Assembly: GCF_900103325.1 (NCBI RefSeq)
Contig: NZ_FMXM01000005.1
Span: forward strand, 62,001-126,000
Direction: 5' to 3'
Length of the DNA stretch: 64,000 bases
Source of the DNA: Mesorhizobium qingshengii
GTDB lineage: Bacteria > Pseudomonadota > Alphaproteobacteria > Rhizobiales > Rhizobiaceae
The translations under genes and the position numbers were made by a program. The notes beneath the pieces are model-generated. The model saw only the letters and a list, made by a program, of their open reading frames with translations, was not told the DNA's origin and ran no database searches. Shown here piece by piece: positions 40,354 through 48,646 of the stretch (the first letter of the stretch is position 1; the number at the start of each line of letters is the position of its first letter).

Positions 40354-40361
40354 GAACGTTC
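40354..40361. promoter_or_regulatory. Candidate TetR operator
   Basis: The palindrome GAACGTTC, in the wider context AACGAACGTTCAATT, lies 31 bases before the TetR start codon, a common place and shape for TetR-family autoregulatory sites. Binding by the adjacent regulator is inference. Confidence 0.4.
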
Positions 40362-40394
40362 AATTAATTCAAGGGTACCGAAGCCACCCCGCCG

Positions 40395-40733
40395 TCATGC
40401 AATGATCCTGAACCCAACAAGGGCGTTTCCGGCTGCCAGTTCCTCCACATCGACCCTGGAAACCGAAGCCCCGGTCGGCCCTTTCCAGAGTCGCTCGATC
40501 ATTGTCGAGACCGCTTCATCGCGGCCTGCAATCTGGGCCGTTACAGATCCGTCCGCTTCATTGCAAACCCAGCCCGCAAGACCAAGGCTTCTCGCTTCGC
40601 CTCGAGCCCAGAGTCTGAAGCCGATGCCTTGCACATTGCCGTAGACGCGCGCCCGCACTTGCCTGCGATGACCAGCTTGGAATCTGGTGCGCGGCACAGG
40701 GAATGCAACCTGAGAATTGCGCGCATGACGCAA
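40395..40733 (-). CDS. acyP: Acylphosphatase
   Basis: The core reads RARVYGNVQGIGFRLW and GWVCNEADGSVTAQIAG, holding the catalytic Arg and Asn of acylphosphatases, which hydrolyse carboxyl-phosphate bonds. The frame gives 112 residues from a TTG at 40733; family members are about 90-95 residues, so the true start may be a GTG around 40658 just before RARVYG. It is divergent from the MarR-GNAT gene. Function call is firm; the start is not. Confidence 0.85.
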   Translation of the reverse strand: MRHARNSQVAFPVPRTRFQAGHRRQVRARVYGNVQGIGFRLWARGEARSLGLAGWVCNEADGSVTAQIAGRDEAVSTMIERLWKGPTGASVSRVDVEELAAGNALVGFRIIA

Positions 40734-40814
40734 TAGCTGGGTTCTCCGGGTTTGAAATTTAATTGACTCAGTCCATCAATTTTGGAAAATGCAACTGCCT
40801 TGGTCGGGAGTTGG

Positions 40815-41810
40815 ATGCAGATGTTGGACGAACGCAACGCATTGGTGGCGCAGATACGCCACTTCAACCGGTTCTACACCCGGACTGTCGGCCTTCTTGG
40901 CGAGACCCTGACACAGAGCGCGTTTACCCTGACCGAGGCGCGCGTCCTGTTCGAGTTGGGCCACAGCAGCCCCGCTGCTCCCGAAATCGCCGGCGAGCGA
41001 GGGTTCCTGGCCGGGGCTTTTCGGTTGGAGAACGGCCCGGCGGCGTCCGAAATCGCCAGGCAATTGCGTGTCGATCCCGCTTACCTCACGCGCATTCTGC
41101 GGAAGTTTGCGGGCGAGGGGCTGACCGAGGCCCGAACGGATCCGACCGATCGGCGCCGAAGGGTTCTCTCGCTGACGCCCAGGGGCGAGGCAGCACTTGC
41201 GAGGCTTCAGGCGGCCGCCGACCGGGACACGGCGCGGCTGATCGAAAGTGTGCCCGACGACAGGCTGCATGAGCTGGGCGACGCGTTGCGCAAGGTTGGG
41301 AAATTGCTGGGTGATCCTGCCTGTGGGAATGACGCGGTGGCGCTGCGGCCGCACCGTGTCGGCGACATCGGCTGGGTCGTGCAGCGGCAGGCCCAGCTCT
41401 ATGCCGAGGAATATGGCTGGAACATCGAGTTCGAAGCCATGCTCGCCGAGATTGGCGTCGATTTCATCCGCAATTTCGTGCCTGGCCGCGATTTCTGCTG
41501 GATCGCCGAACGCGGCGGCGAGCCAGTCGGCGCGGTGTTCCTGGTCCATCTGGACGACGAGGTTGCGAAGCTGAGGATGCTGCATGTCGAGGCGGCGGCT
41601 CGCGGCCTGGGCATCGGCAAGCGCCTGGTCGCGGAGTGCGTGAGTCAGGCCCGCGCCTGTGGCTACATCAGGCTTATGTTATGGACCAACGACATCCTCG
41701 TCGCGGCGCGCGCGATCTACGAGCGCGCCGGCTTCAAGCTGGTCTCGCAGGAGCGCCATCACAGTTTCGGCAAGGAGTTGATCGGTCAGACCTGGGAACT
41801 GGATTTGTGA
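40815..41810 (+). CDS. MarR-GNAT fusion: HTH regulator with N-acetyltransferase domain
   Basis: The 331-residue protein has a MarR winged helix (about residues 1-145, with ASEIARQLRVDPAYLTRILR and RRRVLSLTPRGEA) and a C-terminal GNAT domain (about 160-331) with the acetyl-CoA loop AAARGLGIGKRLV. Such fusions are known in bacteria, though the acetylated substrate is unclear. Between the first helices and the recognition helix there is an extra stretch (about residues 47-75) in which PAAPEIAGERG resembles the later PAASEIARQLR. The ATG at 40815 follows GGGAG. Confidence 0.87.
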   Translation: MQMLDERNALVAQIRHFNRFYTRTVGLLGETLTQSAFTLTEARVLFELGHSSPAAPEIAGERGFLAGAFRLENGPAASEIARQLRVDPAYLTRILRKFAGEGLTEARTDPTDRRRRVLSLTPRGEAALARLQAAADRDTARLIESVPDDRLHELGDALRKVGKLLGDPACGNDAVALRPHRVGDIGWVVQRQAQLYAEEYGWNIEFEAMLAEIGVDFIRNFVPGRDFCWIAERGGEPVGAVFLVHLDDEVAKLRMLHVEAAARGLGIGKRLVAECVSQARACGYIRLMLWTNDILVAARAIYERAGFKLVSQERHHSFGKELIGQTWELDL

Positions 41811-41845
41811 GCTTCGTACGCTCCCGGTTTGCTTACAAACGGATC

Positions 41846-42958
41846 CTAATTGCCCCGCGCCGCCGCCAGCGCGCCAGGCAGTTCCTCGGCAAAGATGTCG
41901 AGCTCATGGTCGAGACCGACACTGACACGGATGCAGCGGTCGAGCACCGGCACCATCGGCTTGCGGATGAACACGTCGCGCGACAGCAGGCCCTGCAGCA
42001 CTTTCAGCGCGAAAGCGCCATCGCGGCCGCAGTCGATGGTGACGAAGTTGGTCGCCGAAGCCAGCGGCTTCAGCCCGTTCTGCTCGGCGGTTGCCGCGAT
42101 GCGTCGGCGGCCGGCCGCGACCCGCGTTACCACGGTTTCGAGATAGTCCTGGTCGGCAAGCGCCTCGACGCCGGCGATCTGCGCCATGCGGCTGACGCCG
42201 TAATGGTTGCGGATCTTCTCGAAGTCGCGGATGACTTCGGCCTCCGCAATCGCATAACCGCAGCGTATGCCGGCCAGCCCGTAGGCCTTCGAAAAGGTGC
42301 GCATCCGGATGACGTTCGGCCGTGAGATATCGATCGGCGGCAGCGCCGAGGCCGGTCCGAGTTCGCCATAGGCCTCGTCGAGCACCAGCATCGTGGTTTC
42401 CGGCAGTGCTTCGATGAAGCGGATGATTTCATTCGCCTCCCACCAACTCCCCATCGGATTGTCCGGATTGGACAGGTAGACCAGTGGCGCCTTGTCCTTG
42501 CGCGCCGCCGCGAGCAAGCCGTCCAGGCTTTCCCGATCATTCTCGTAAGGGACCGTGACCAGCCGCCCGCCGACACCGGCAATATGGAAGTTGAAGGTCG
42601 GATAGGCGCCGAGCGAGGTCACCACCGCATCGCCTGATGCCACATACATGCGTGCGACGAGGCTGAGCAGGCCATCTATGCCTTCGCCGACAACCACGTT
42701 TTCGGCGCCCACGCCCAGATGCCCGGCGACGGCAACCTTCAGATCATGATTGTCGGGATCGCAATACATCCACATGTCGCGGGCGATCTCGGCCATGCGG
42801 GCGATGACGCGGGGCGAAGGCCCAAAACTGCTCTCATTGGCACCGATGCGGGCGCGGAAGGCGCGGCCGCGCTCGCGCTCCTGCGCTTCGGGGCCGACAA
42901 AGGGCACCGTCGAGGGAAGTGCCGCGATGAGCGGCGTCAGGGGAGGGCGTTGGCGCAT
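41846..42958 (-). CDS. Pyridoxal-phosphate aminotransferase, HisC-like
   Basis: The 370-residue fold-type I aminotransferase has YLSNPDNPMGSWW, LVLDEAYGEL and the cofactor Lys in RTFSKAYGLAGIRCGYA, as in histidinol-phosphate and aromatic aminotransferases. It would transfer an amino group between an amino acid and a 2-oxo acid. It stands alone, not in a his operon, so a role other than histidine synthesis is possible. The ATG at 42958 (MRQRPPLTPL) is chosen over an upstream start. Confidence 0.86.
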   Translation of the reverse strand: MRQRPPLTPLIAALPSTVPFVGPEAQERERGRAFRARIGANESSFGPSPRVIARMAEIARDMWMYCDPDNHDLKVAVAGHLGVGAENVVVGEGIDGLLSLVARMYVASGDAVVTSLGAYPTFNFHIAGVGGRLVTVPYENDRESLDGLLAAARKDKAPLVYLSNPDNPMGSWWEANEIIRFIEALPETTMLVLDEAYGELGPASALPPIDISRPNVIRMRTFSKAYGLAGIRCGYAIAEAEVIRDFEKIRNHYGVSRMAQIAGVEALADQDYLETVVTRVAAGRRRIAATAEQNGLKPLASATNFVTIDCGRDGAFALKVLQGLLSRDVFIRKPMVPVLDRCIRVSVGLDHELDIFAEELPGALAAARGN

Positions 42959-43186
42959 GGCGGAAGCTCGCTTGCAAAGGGCCTTCTTGCTAGCGTGACC
43001 GGATGGCGGGCGCAAGTTGCGGCGAGGTAGATCCGTGACGCTGTTCGGCCAGAACAGAAACGGGGCGGCCGTTCGCGCGTTTGGCGAGATCGGCCGATGG
43101 CCGGTCGGTTGAGATCAGCTCGGGTTTAGCATCCTGTTGCGGCCCCAAGACTGGATTCTCCTTGCCGCTTTTGCTAGCGAGATAGG

Positions 43187-44866
43187 ATGAGCAACCGATT
43201 GCCGCCCGCCTGGGCAAAGCACCTCAAGACCCAACCCTCGACGAAGGCGGTATCGCTGAAGACCGCCCCTCCGAAAGCCCAGCCGAAGGCCGGCCCGCCC
43301 CGCAGTCAGGCTGACGACATGCTGTTGAGGCAGGCGCTCGAACTTCAGCAGGCCGAACGGCTGCCTGAGGCCGAGGAACTCTGCCTCCGGGTTCTGGCGC
43401 GAACGCCCGAACATCCGCTGGCGCTGTACATACTGGGGACGCTGGGGCTCGGGTTCGATGAAGAAAAGGCCTTGCGGTATTTCGCTCGCGCGGTGGGAGC
43501 GGAGCCTCGCAACCCCTATTACCACGTCGGCTTGGGGGAAGCCTATCTCAAGGTCAGCGAGTTTTCGCCAGCGATACGGCACATTCAGTATGCCTTGGAC
43601 ATCAAGCCGGATCTGGTGGAGGCGCTTTGCGCCCTCGGCAACGCCTACAATGCGTTTGACAAGGGAGAACTGGCGCTGCCGCTCTTTGAGAAGGCGCTCA
43701 AGATCAATCGAGATCATCCTTTGGCCCGGTTGGGGCTGCCCCGGGCACTCGCAAGCCTCGGTCGTATGGACGAAGCCGCAGTCTATCTGAGGGAGGCAAT
43801 AGAACGGCGCATCGAGGTGCCGGCTGCCTACAATGCACTTGTACAGACTCGGAAATTCACGGAAGAGCCGCCGGAGCTTGCGGCAATCCTGGCAGAGCTT
43901 CGAGACCTGGGCCGCGATGGGTCGAAGGGAGCGCCAGCGCTCCATCACGCCGCCGGAAAGGTGCTCAACGACCTCCGTCGCTACAAGGAGGCGATGGATC
44001 ATTTCAAAAAAGGAAATGCAGCCGGGGGCGATAAATTCGATCTGGAAACCTACCGTCGCTGGGTCGATGCCATGATCGAAATCTTCACACCGGAACTGGT
44101 GGCTTCAATGGCCTCCTATGGCAACCCCTCGGAGCTGCCTGTATTCGTTGTCGGCATGCCTCGCTCGGGCACGACGCTGACTGAGCAGATCTGTGCCAGC
44201 CATCCCGATGTTCATGGCGCCGGCGAACTCAGCAAGCTTAGACGAATAGCCAATGGGATCGGCCTCGTAGACCGCTCCAACGCGAACTTCGGCGAATCGA
44301 TCGCGACGATCACTCCCGATCTGGCCAGGACTTTGGCGGAGGAGCACCTTGCTTATCTCCGCGAGCGGGCTCCTGATGCGCTTCGAATCGTCGACAAGAT
44401 GCCTCACAACTTCCAGCTGATCGGCCTCATCTGCCTTCTCTTCCCCAGAGCGCGGATCATTCATTGTCGCCGCGATGCTATCGACAACTGCGTCTCGTGC
44501 TTCGTTCTGAATTTTACCGGAGCACACACGTACAGCGCTGATCTTCAGACGCTGGGGCTCTACTACCGAGAGTATGATCGCTTGATGCGGCATTGGAACA
44601 GCATTTTCCCGGGCCGCATCTTCGAAAACCGGTATGAGACATTGATTGAGAATCAGGAGGAGCAGTCGCGCCGCCTGATAGACTATCTCGGGCTGCCTTG
44701 GGACGACGCCTGCTTGCGCTTTTTCGACAGGGATGGCTCGGTAAATACCTACAGCAGGTGGCAGGTTCGCCAACCGATCTATAAGTCGTCTGTCAAGCGA
44801 TGGAAGAATTACGAAAGTGAGATCCAATCGCTGATCGAGTCATTGGGTGACCTTGCTGAAGTTTAG
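43187..44866 (+). CDS. TPR-repeat sulfotransferase
   Basis: The 559-residue protein has an N-terminal TPR superhelix (about residues 45-245) and a C-terminal sulfotransferase domain. The latter shows the PAPS phosphosulfate loop VVGMPRSGTTLTEQI (about residues 318-332) and the 3'-phosphate region CRRDAIDNCVSCF (about 425-437). It would sulfate an unknown acceptor, perhaps a surface glycan, lipid or protein. No signal peptide is visible. The gene stands alone. Its codon use looks somewhat less GC-biased than its neighbours. Confidence 0.88.
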   Translation: MSNRLPPAWAKHLKTQPSTKAVSLKTAPPKAQPKAGPPRSQADDMLLRQALELQQAERLPEAEELCLRVLARTPEHPLALYILGTLGLGFDEEKALRYFARAVGAEPRNPYYHVGLGEAYLKVSEFSPAIRHIQYALDIKPDLVEALCALGNAYNAFDKGELALPLFEKALKINRDHPLARLGLPRALASLGRMDEAAVYLREAIERRIEVPAAYNALVQTRKFTEEPPELAAILAELRDLGRDGSKGAPALHHAAGKVLNDLRRYKEAMDHFKKGNAAGGDKFDLETYRRWVDAMIEIFTPELVASMASYGNPSELPVFVVGMPRSGTTLTEQICASHPDVHGAGELSKLRRIANGIGLVDRSNANFGESIATITPDLARTLAEEHLAYLRERAPDALRIVDKMPHNFQLIGLICLLFPRARIIHCRRDAIDNCVSCFVLNFTGAHTYSADLQTLGLYYREYDRLMRHWNSIFPGRIFENRYETLIENQEEQSRRLIDYLGLPWDDACLRFFDRDGSVNTYSRWQVRQPIYKSSVKRWKNYESEIQSLIESLGDLAEV

Positions 44867-45025
44867 GAAACATTTGTGGTTGGAGCAAAGCCACTAGTCT
44901 GGTCGATAAGGGCGGGGTGAACTCAATGCACTAGCTCAGGTCCCGGAATCCTGTGACTGGCCTAAAGGCGCCGCAGTTCTAATCTGGGCGCCCTCCGTCG
45001 AGCCGCTTCACACCCCGTTTGGTCC

Positions 45026-45180
45026 TGCCGGACATCCCCTCCCGCTGGGGAGATTGGATGTCGCGAATGTTTTCGCCAATCTTGAGCGTGAAAGAATAGG
45101 CCTCGAGTCAGAAGCTGCCAGTCTCCCCGCTTCGCGAGGGAGATGTCCGGCCGGACAAGAGGGGACTGTCCCTCCGGCAG
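45026..45180. repeat. Mesorhizobium-type interspersed repeat
   Basis: Two arms with internal CTCCC/GGGGAG hairpins face each other: the left arm from about 45027 (GCCGGACATCCCCTCC) and the right arm ending about 45151 (GAGGGAGATGTCCGGC). A tail continues to about 45180. The pattern is the one I know as a frequent intergenic element in Mesorhizobium. Confidence 0.7.
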
Positions 45181-45347
45181 CGCAAAAATATCCGATTCCG
45201 CAGCGGCACTCACAGATCACGGCGTGGTCCTCGGGTCTGCACGGTCACTTCGCTCGCGCTCTGCCCGAGGATGACGAGGCTGCGGACTGTTCCTCGCGCG
45301 ACCTTGATAATCGTGTCATCTAATATGAAAAACCCTTAATACGAAAA

Positions 45348-45370
45348 AACCCGGCGGTCGCCCGCCGGGT
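45348..45370 (-). terminator. Rho-independent terminator of the first porin gene
   Basis: On the minus strand ACCCGGCGG and CCGCCGGGT flank a four-base loop and are followed by T5-6, about 26 bases after the porin stop codon. A clear intrinsic terminator. Confidence 0.85.
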
Positions 45371-45395
45371 TTCGATTTCGACGTAACGAAATCTA

Positions 45396-46571
45396 TTAGA
45401 ACGAGCGCTGGAAGCGGAGGATACCGCCAATGCTGTTCTTCTTGTCGGCGTTGGTCCAGTTGCCGTAGAGGCTGCCGTCGTTGAAGTGACCGTAGTGGTC
45501 ATAGTCGACTTCGGCCGTGACGGTGAAGCCGGGAACGACGTCGTATGCCACGTTTGCCGCTACGCCATAGTTCTTGTCGTCGTCAGCCGACACCTGGAGG
45601 TTGAACGAGGTCTTCTCGTTGAACTTGTAGGTGCCACCGCCCCACACTGCCCAGTTGCCGCCCCACTGCTTGTAGAAGCCGCGACCGTGAGCGTCGACAA
45701 AGTTGGTGCCGTCATCGTTGAGCTTGCCGTCCGAACCGTAGCCACCCATGACGAACAGCGACAGGGCGCTGCCGACGTTCACGTCCAAGCGAACCTTGCC
45801 AGCGACTTCTTCGTAGTTGCTGTCGTAAGCAACAACGCCGGTGATGGCGCCCCAGCCCTGCGTGTACTTCACGCCGCCGACGACATGCGGAACGTAGCTG
45901 TCGATCGTGCCTTTGAGGCCCGAGCCTTCTTCGAGCGAGACCACGGCCGAGAAGCCATTGCCGGCATCGAAGTAGTACTGCACGACGTTGGTGTCGAAAT
46001 CGCCGTAGGGAACGATCGTATCCTGAATGACGTTGCCGGCGTAGCCGATGAACGTGTTGAAGGCCGATTCGTCCTTACCGACGCGCAGACCGCCGAGCTG
46101 GATCCAGGCAAAGTTCAGCGAGACGTTCTTGTTGTGGGCCGGATTGCCGACGGCATTGACAACGCCATCGCTGGTGGTGGTGCCGTAGCCGTTGCTATTG
46201 CCGAAGTTGAAGCGGGTCTCGGTGTAGGTCTTCAAGGTGCCGAGTTCGGTTTCCTGGCCGGTCCAGGTCTTCAGCGTGAAGCGGGCGTTCTTTGCCCAGG
46301 TGCCCTGTTCCTTACCAGTCTGCGAGTCCTGAGTCTTCGCACCGTCGAACGAGCCGACGTCGCCTGCACCGATGTCGTAACGGACATAGCCGCCGATGCG
46401 CAGGCAGGTTTCGGTGCCGGGGATGTAGAAGTAGCCAGCGCCATAGACGTCGCAGATCTTGACGTATTCAGCGGGTTCCGGCTCGGCGACGACGACGGCG
46501 TCGGCGGCGCGCGCACCGGAAACTGCGATCAGGGCCGCAGCGGAGCCGAGAAGAAGGCTCTTGATGTTCAT
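45396..46571 (-). CDS. Outer-membrane porin (Omp2b/RopA type), copy 1
   Basis: The 391-residue protein has a signal peptide (about residues 1-22, [20 protein letters not shown]) and a 16-strand-type barrel with the signature [20 protein letters not shown] and C-terminal [10 protein letters not shown] ending in Phe, as required for outer-membrane insertion. Such trimeric porins let small solutes pass. It is divergent from a second porin at 47261; their first 217 transcribed bases are nearly identical. The ATG at 46571 follows GGAGG. A terminator follows at 45348-45370. Confidence 0.94.
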   Translation of the reverse strand: MNIKSLLLGSAAALIAVSGARAADAVVVAEPEPAEYVKICDVYGAGYFYIPGTETCLRIGGYVRYDIGAGDVGSFDGAKTQDSQTGKEQGTWAKNARFTLKTWTGQETELGTLKTYTETRFNFGNSNGYGTTTSDGVVNAVGNPAHNKNVSLNFAWIQLGGLRVGKDESAFNTFIGYAGNVIQDTIVPYGDFDTNVVQYYFDAGNGFSAVVSLEEGSGLKGTIDSYVPHVVGGVKYTQGWGAITGVVAYDSNYEEVAGKVRLDVNVGSALSLFVMGGYGSDGKLNDDGTNFVDAHGRGFYKQWGGNWAVWGGGTYKFNEKTSFNLQVSADDDKNYGVAANVAYDVVPGFTVTAEVDYDHYGHFNDGSLYGNWTNADKKNSIGGILRFQRSF

Positions 46572-47020
46572 TTTCTGACCTCCAGTCAAAAGTTAAAAAA
46601 CGGGTCTGGGTATTCTTTGTGAAGGACAGCGTTCCCTGCCCCATCCCCACTACCGAAAAAGATGCGCACCGCGCCGCTCCTTCGAAATCGACATTACCCA
46701 TGAGGCGGCGGCGTTCAACAACGATCGTACCGGCGAAAGGGCTGTTCGGCTGCTATCCCCTGGCGTTGTTGCACAAATGACACGATTTGGCCTCACTCAG
46801 AAAGCTCTCGTTAACCATCCGCCCCTCCGCAACCCCTTGTTTGCGGGCGAATCCGACGATCGGCCGACGGAATCATGGCAAAGCCCCGAGTCGCTAGCCA
46901 GGAATTGCCGCAGAACCGCCGCATCGCGGAAAAGCTGGGGTCCGGTGCCTTGTTATTTTTCCATATAATGACGCGGGCTTGTTGATTGTGCCGGCGCTTT
47001 TCTTTATCCAGCGGCGCAAC
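46572..47020. other. Upstream region of porin 1 and tRNA-Ser
   Basis: No gene is supported in these 449 bases. The promoters of porin 1 (-) and of the tRNA (+) must lie here; TATAAT at 46964-46969 is the only conspicuous box, without a well-spaced partner. Open frames crossing the region lack ribosome sites. The shared 5' segment of porin 1 ends at 46587. Confidence 0.45.
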
Positions 47021-47111
47021 GGAGAGGTGGCCGAGTGGTCGAAGGCGCTCCCCTGCTAAGGGAGTAGAGGTCAAAAGCTTCTCGTGGGTTCGAATCCCAT
47101 CCTCTCCGCCA
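47021..47111 (+). tRNA. tRNA-Ser (anticodon GCU)
   Basis: A complete class II tRNA: acceptor stem GGAGAGG pairs with CCTCTCC, anticodon loop CTGCTAA with GCT at 47055-47057 between stems CTCCC and GGGAG, a long variable arm and the T arm GTGGGTTCGAATCCCAT. CCA is encoded (47109-47111). It reads AGC and AGU serine codons. It lies between two divergent porins, 1.5 kb from a tyrosine recombinase. Confidence 0.97.
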
Positions 47112-47160
47112 CTTTTGCCTGCCCCGGTGGTGACAAGCCAAAAATTACCTTACTAAAACA

Positions 47161-47174
47161 GATAGATAGATAGG
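47161..47174. repeat. Short GATA tandem repeat upstream of porin 2
   Basis: About three and a half units of GATA lie 87-100 bases before the porin 2 start codon, in its probable promoter region. Such tracts can change length by slippage, but with so few units this is a minor feature. Confidence 0.6.
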
Positions 47175-47260
47175 ATTGGCGCGACTTTGGCCGCGCGACT
47201 TCGCGCCAAAATGCGCTACAGACAACGCTGTTTTGTTCGATTCTGACTGGAGGTCAGAAA

Positions 47261-48403
47261 ATGAACATCAAGAGCCTTCTTCTCGGCTCCGCTGCGGCCC
47301 TGATCGCAGTTTCCGGTGCGCGCGCCGCCGACGCCGTCGTCGTCGCCGAGCCGGAACCCGCTGAATACGTCAAGATCTGCGACGTCTACGGCGCTGGCTA
47401 CTTCTACATCCCCGGCACCGAAACCTGCCTGCGCATCGGCGGCTATGTCCGTTATGACATCAGTGCCGGCGAAGAAGGCAGCTTCGATGGCGCCCGTACC
47501 TTTGACAATATGGATGGCACCGACCAGGACACCTGGCACAAGCAGGCCCGCTTCGCGCTGAAGACCTGGACCGGACAGGAAACCGAACTCGGCACGTTGA
47601 AGACCTACACTGAGACCCGCTTCAACTTCGGCAATGGTAGTGGCGGCGTCGCCAGCAACCTCAATGGCGGCGACAATACCGCCGTTTCGCTGAACTTCGC
47701 CTGGATCCAGCTCGGTGGGCTGCGTGTCGGTAAGGACGAATCGGCCTTCAATACGTTCATCGGCTACGCCGGCAACGTCATCCAGGATACGCTGGTTCCT
47801 TACGGTGATTTCGACACCAACGTGGTGCAGTACTACTTCGATGCCGGCAACGGCTTCTCGGCCGTGGTCTCACTCGAAGAAGGTTCGGGCGCAGTCGGCA
47901 CGATCGACAGCTACGTTCCGCATGTCGTCGGCGGCGTGAAGTACACGCAGGGCTGGGGCGCCATCACCGGCGTCGTTTCCTATGACAGCAACTACGAAGA
48001 AGTGGCCGGCAAGGTTCGCTTGGACGTGAATGCCTCCGACGCTCTGTCGCTGTGGGTCATGGGCGGCTACGGCACGGACAATAACCTCAACGACGACGCC
48101 AACAATGTTGTCGACGCTTTCGGTCGTGGCTTCTACAAGCAGTGGGGCGGCAACTGGGCAGTGTGGGGCGGTGGCACCTACAAGCTCAACGAGAAGACCT
48201 CGCTCAACCTCCAAGTGTCGTATGACGAGTGGAAGGAATTCGGTCTCGCGGCGAACGTCGCTTACGACATCGTCCCGGGTCTCACGATCACGGCCGAAGT
48301 TGACTGGGCGCATGCAACCAAGTTCGGCCCGAGCTGGACTGGTATTCCCGCAGGCAAGAGCAATGCGATCGGCGGCATCCTCCGCTTCCAGCGCTCGTTC
48401 TAA
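47261..48403 (+). CDS. Outer-membrane porin (Omp2b/RopA type), copy 2
   Basis: The 380-residue protein is a paralogue of the porin at 45396-46571, with the same signal peptide and [19 protein letters not shown] start, and the same [10 protein letters not shown] end. Differences cluster in loop regions (for example about residues 70-85 and 125-150) and a few residues are deleted, which would alter the pore mouth. The ribosome site GGAGG precedes the ATG. A strong terminator follows. The role is passive diffusion across the outer membrane. Confidence 0.94.
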   Translation: MNIKSLLLGSAAALIAVSGARAADAVVVAEPEPAEYVKICDVYGAGYFYIPGTETCLRIGGYVRYDISAGEEGSFDGARTFDNMDGTDQDTWHKQARFALKTWTGQETELGTLKTYTETRFNFGNGSGGVASNLNGGDNTAVSLNFAWIQLGGLRVGKDESAFNTFIGYAGNVIQDTLVPYGDFDTNVVQYYFDAGNGFSAVVSLEEGSGAVGTIDSYVPHVVGGVKYTQGWGAITGVVSYDSNYEEVAGKVRLDVNASDALSLWVMGGYGTDNNLNDDANNVVDAFGRGFYKQWGGNWAVWGGGTYKLNEKTSLNLQVSYDEWKEFGLAANVAYDIVPGLTITAEVDWAHATKFGPSWTGIPAGKSNAIGGILRFQRSF

Positions 48404-48429
48404 GGGCTGGTTCCTTACAGGTGAAATCC

Positions 48430-48462
48430 AGCCCGGGCGCACAAACGCCCGGGCTGTTTTTG
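48430..48462 (+). terminator. Rho-independent terminator of porin 2
   Basis: AGCCCGGGCG and CGCCCGGGCT form a perfect 10-bp stem around CACAAA, followed by GTTTTTG, 27 bases after the stop codon. Confidence 0.9.
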
Positions 48463-48646
48463 TTTCGTGACTGGGTCTGGGCAGACAGAAGGAAAAGGGG
48501 GAATCGGTAGCTGAATTGAATCTGCGATATGATTTCGTGGGATCCCCATCTGGCGGATGAAATCACAATCGCGTGATTCAAAGCTCTTGAAAGGACGCTT
48601 CCATGTGGGCTAGGTGTGACCTATCCACTCGGGGGTGTGGTTCATA

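Larger units (their letters stand above)
44867..45395. other. Intergenic region with a mosaic repeat and porin terminator
   Basis: No gene is supported in these 529 bases. The region holds the repeat at 45026-45180 and the porin terminator at 45348-45370. Short open frames over it run through the repeat arms and lack ribosome sites. Confidence 0.6.
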
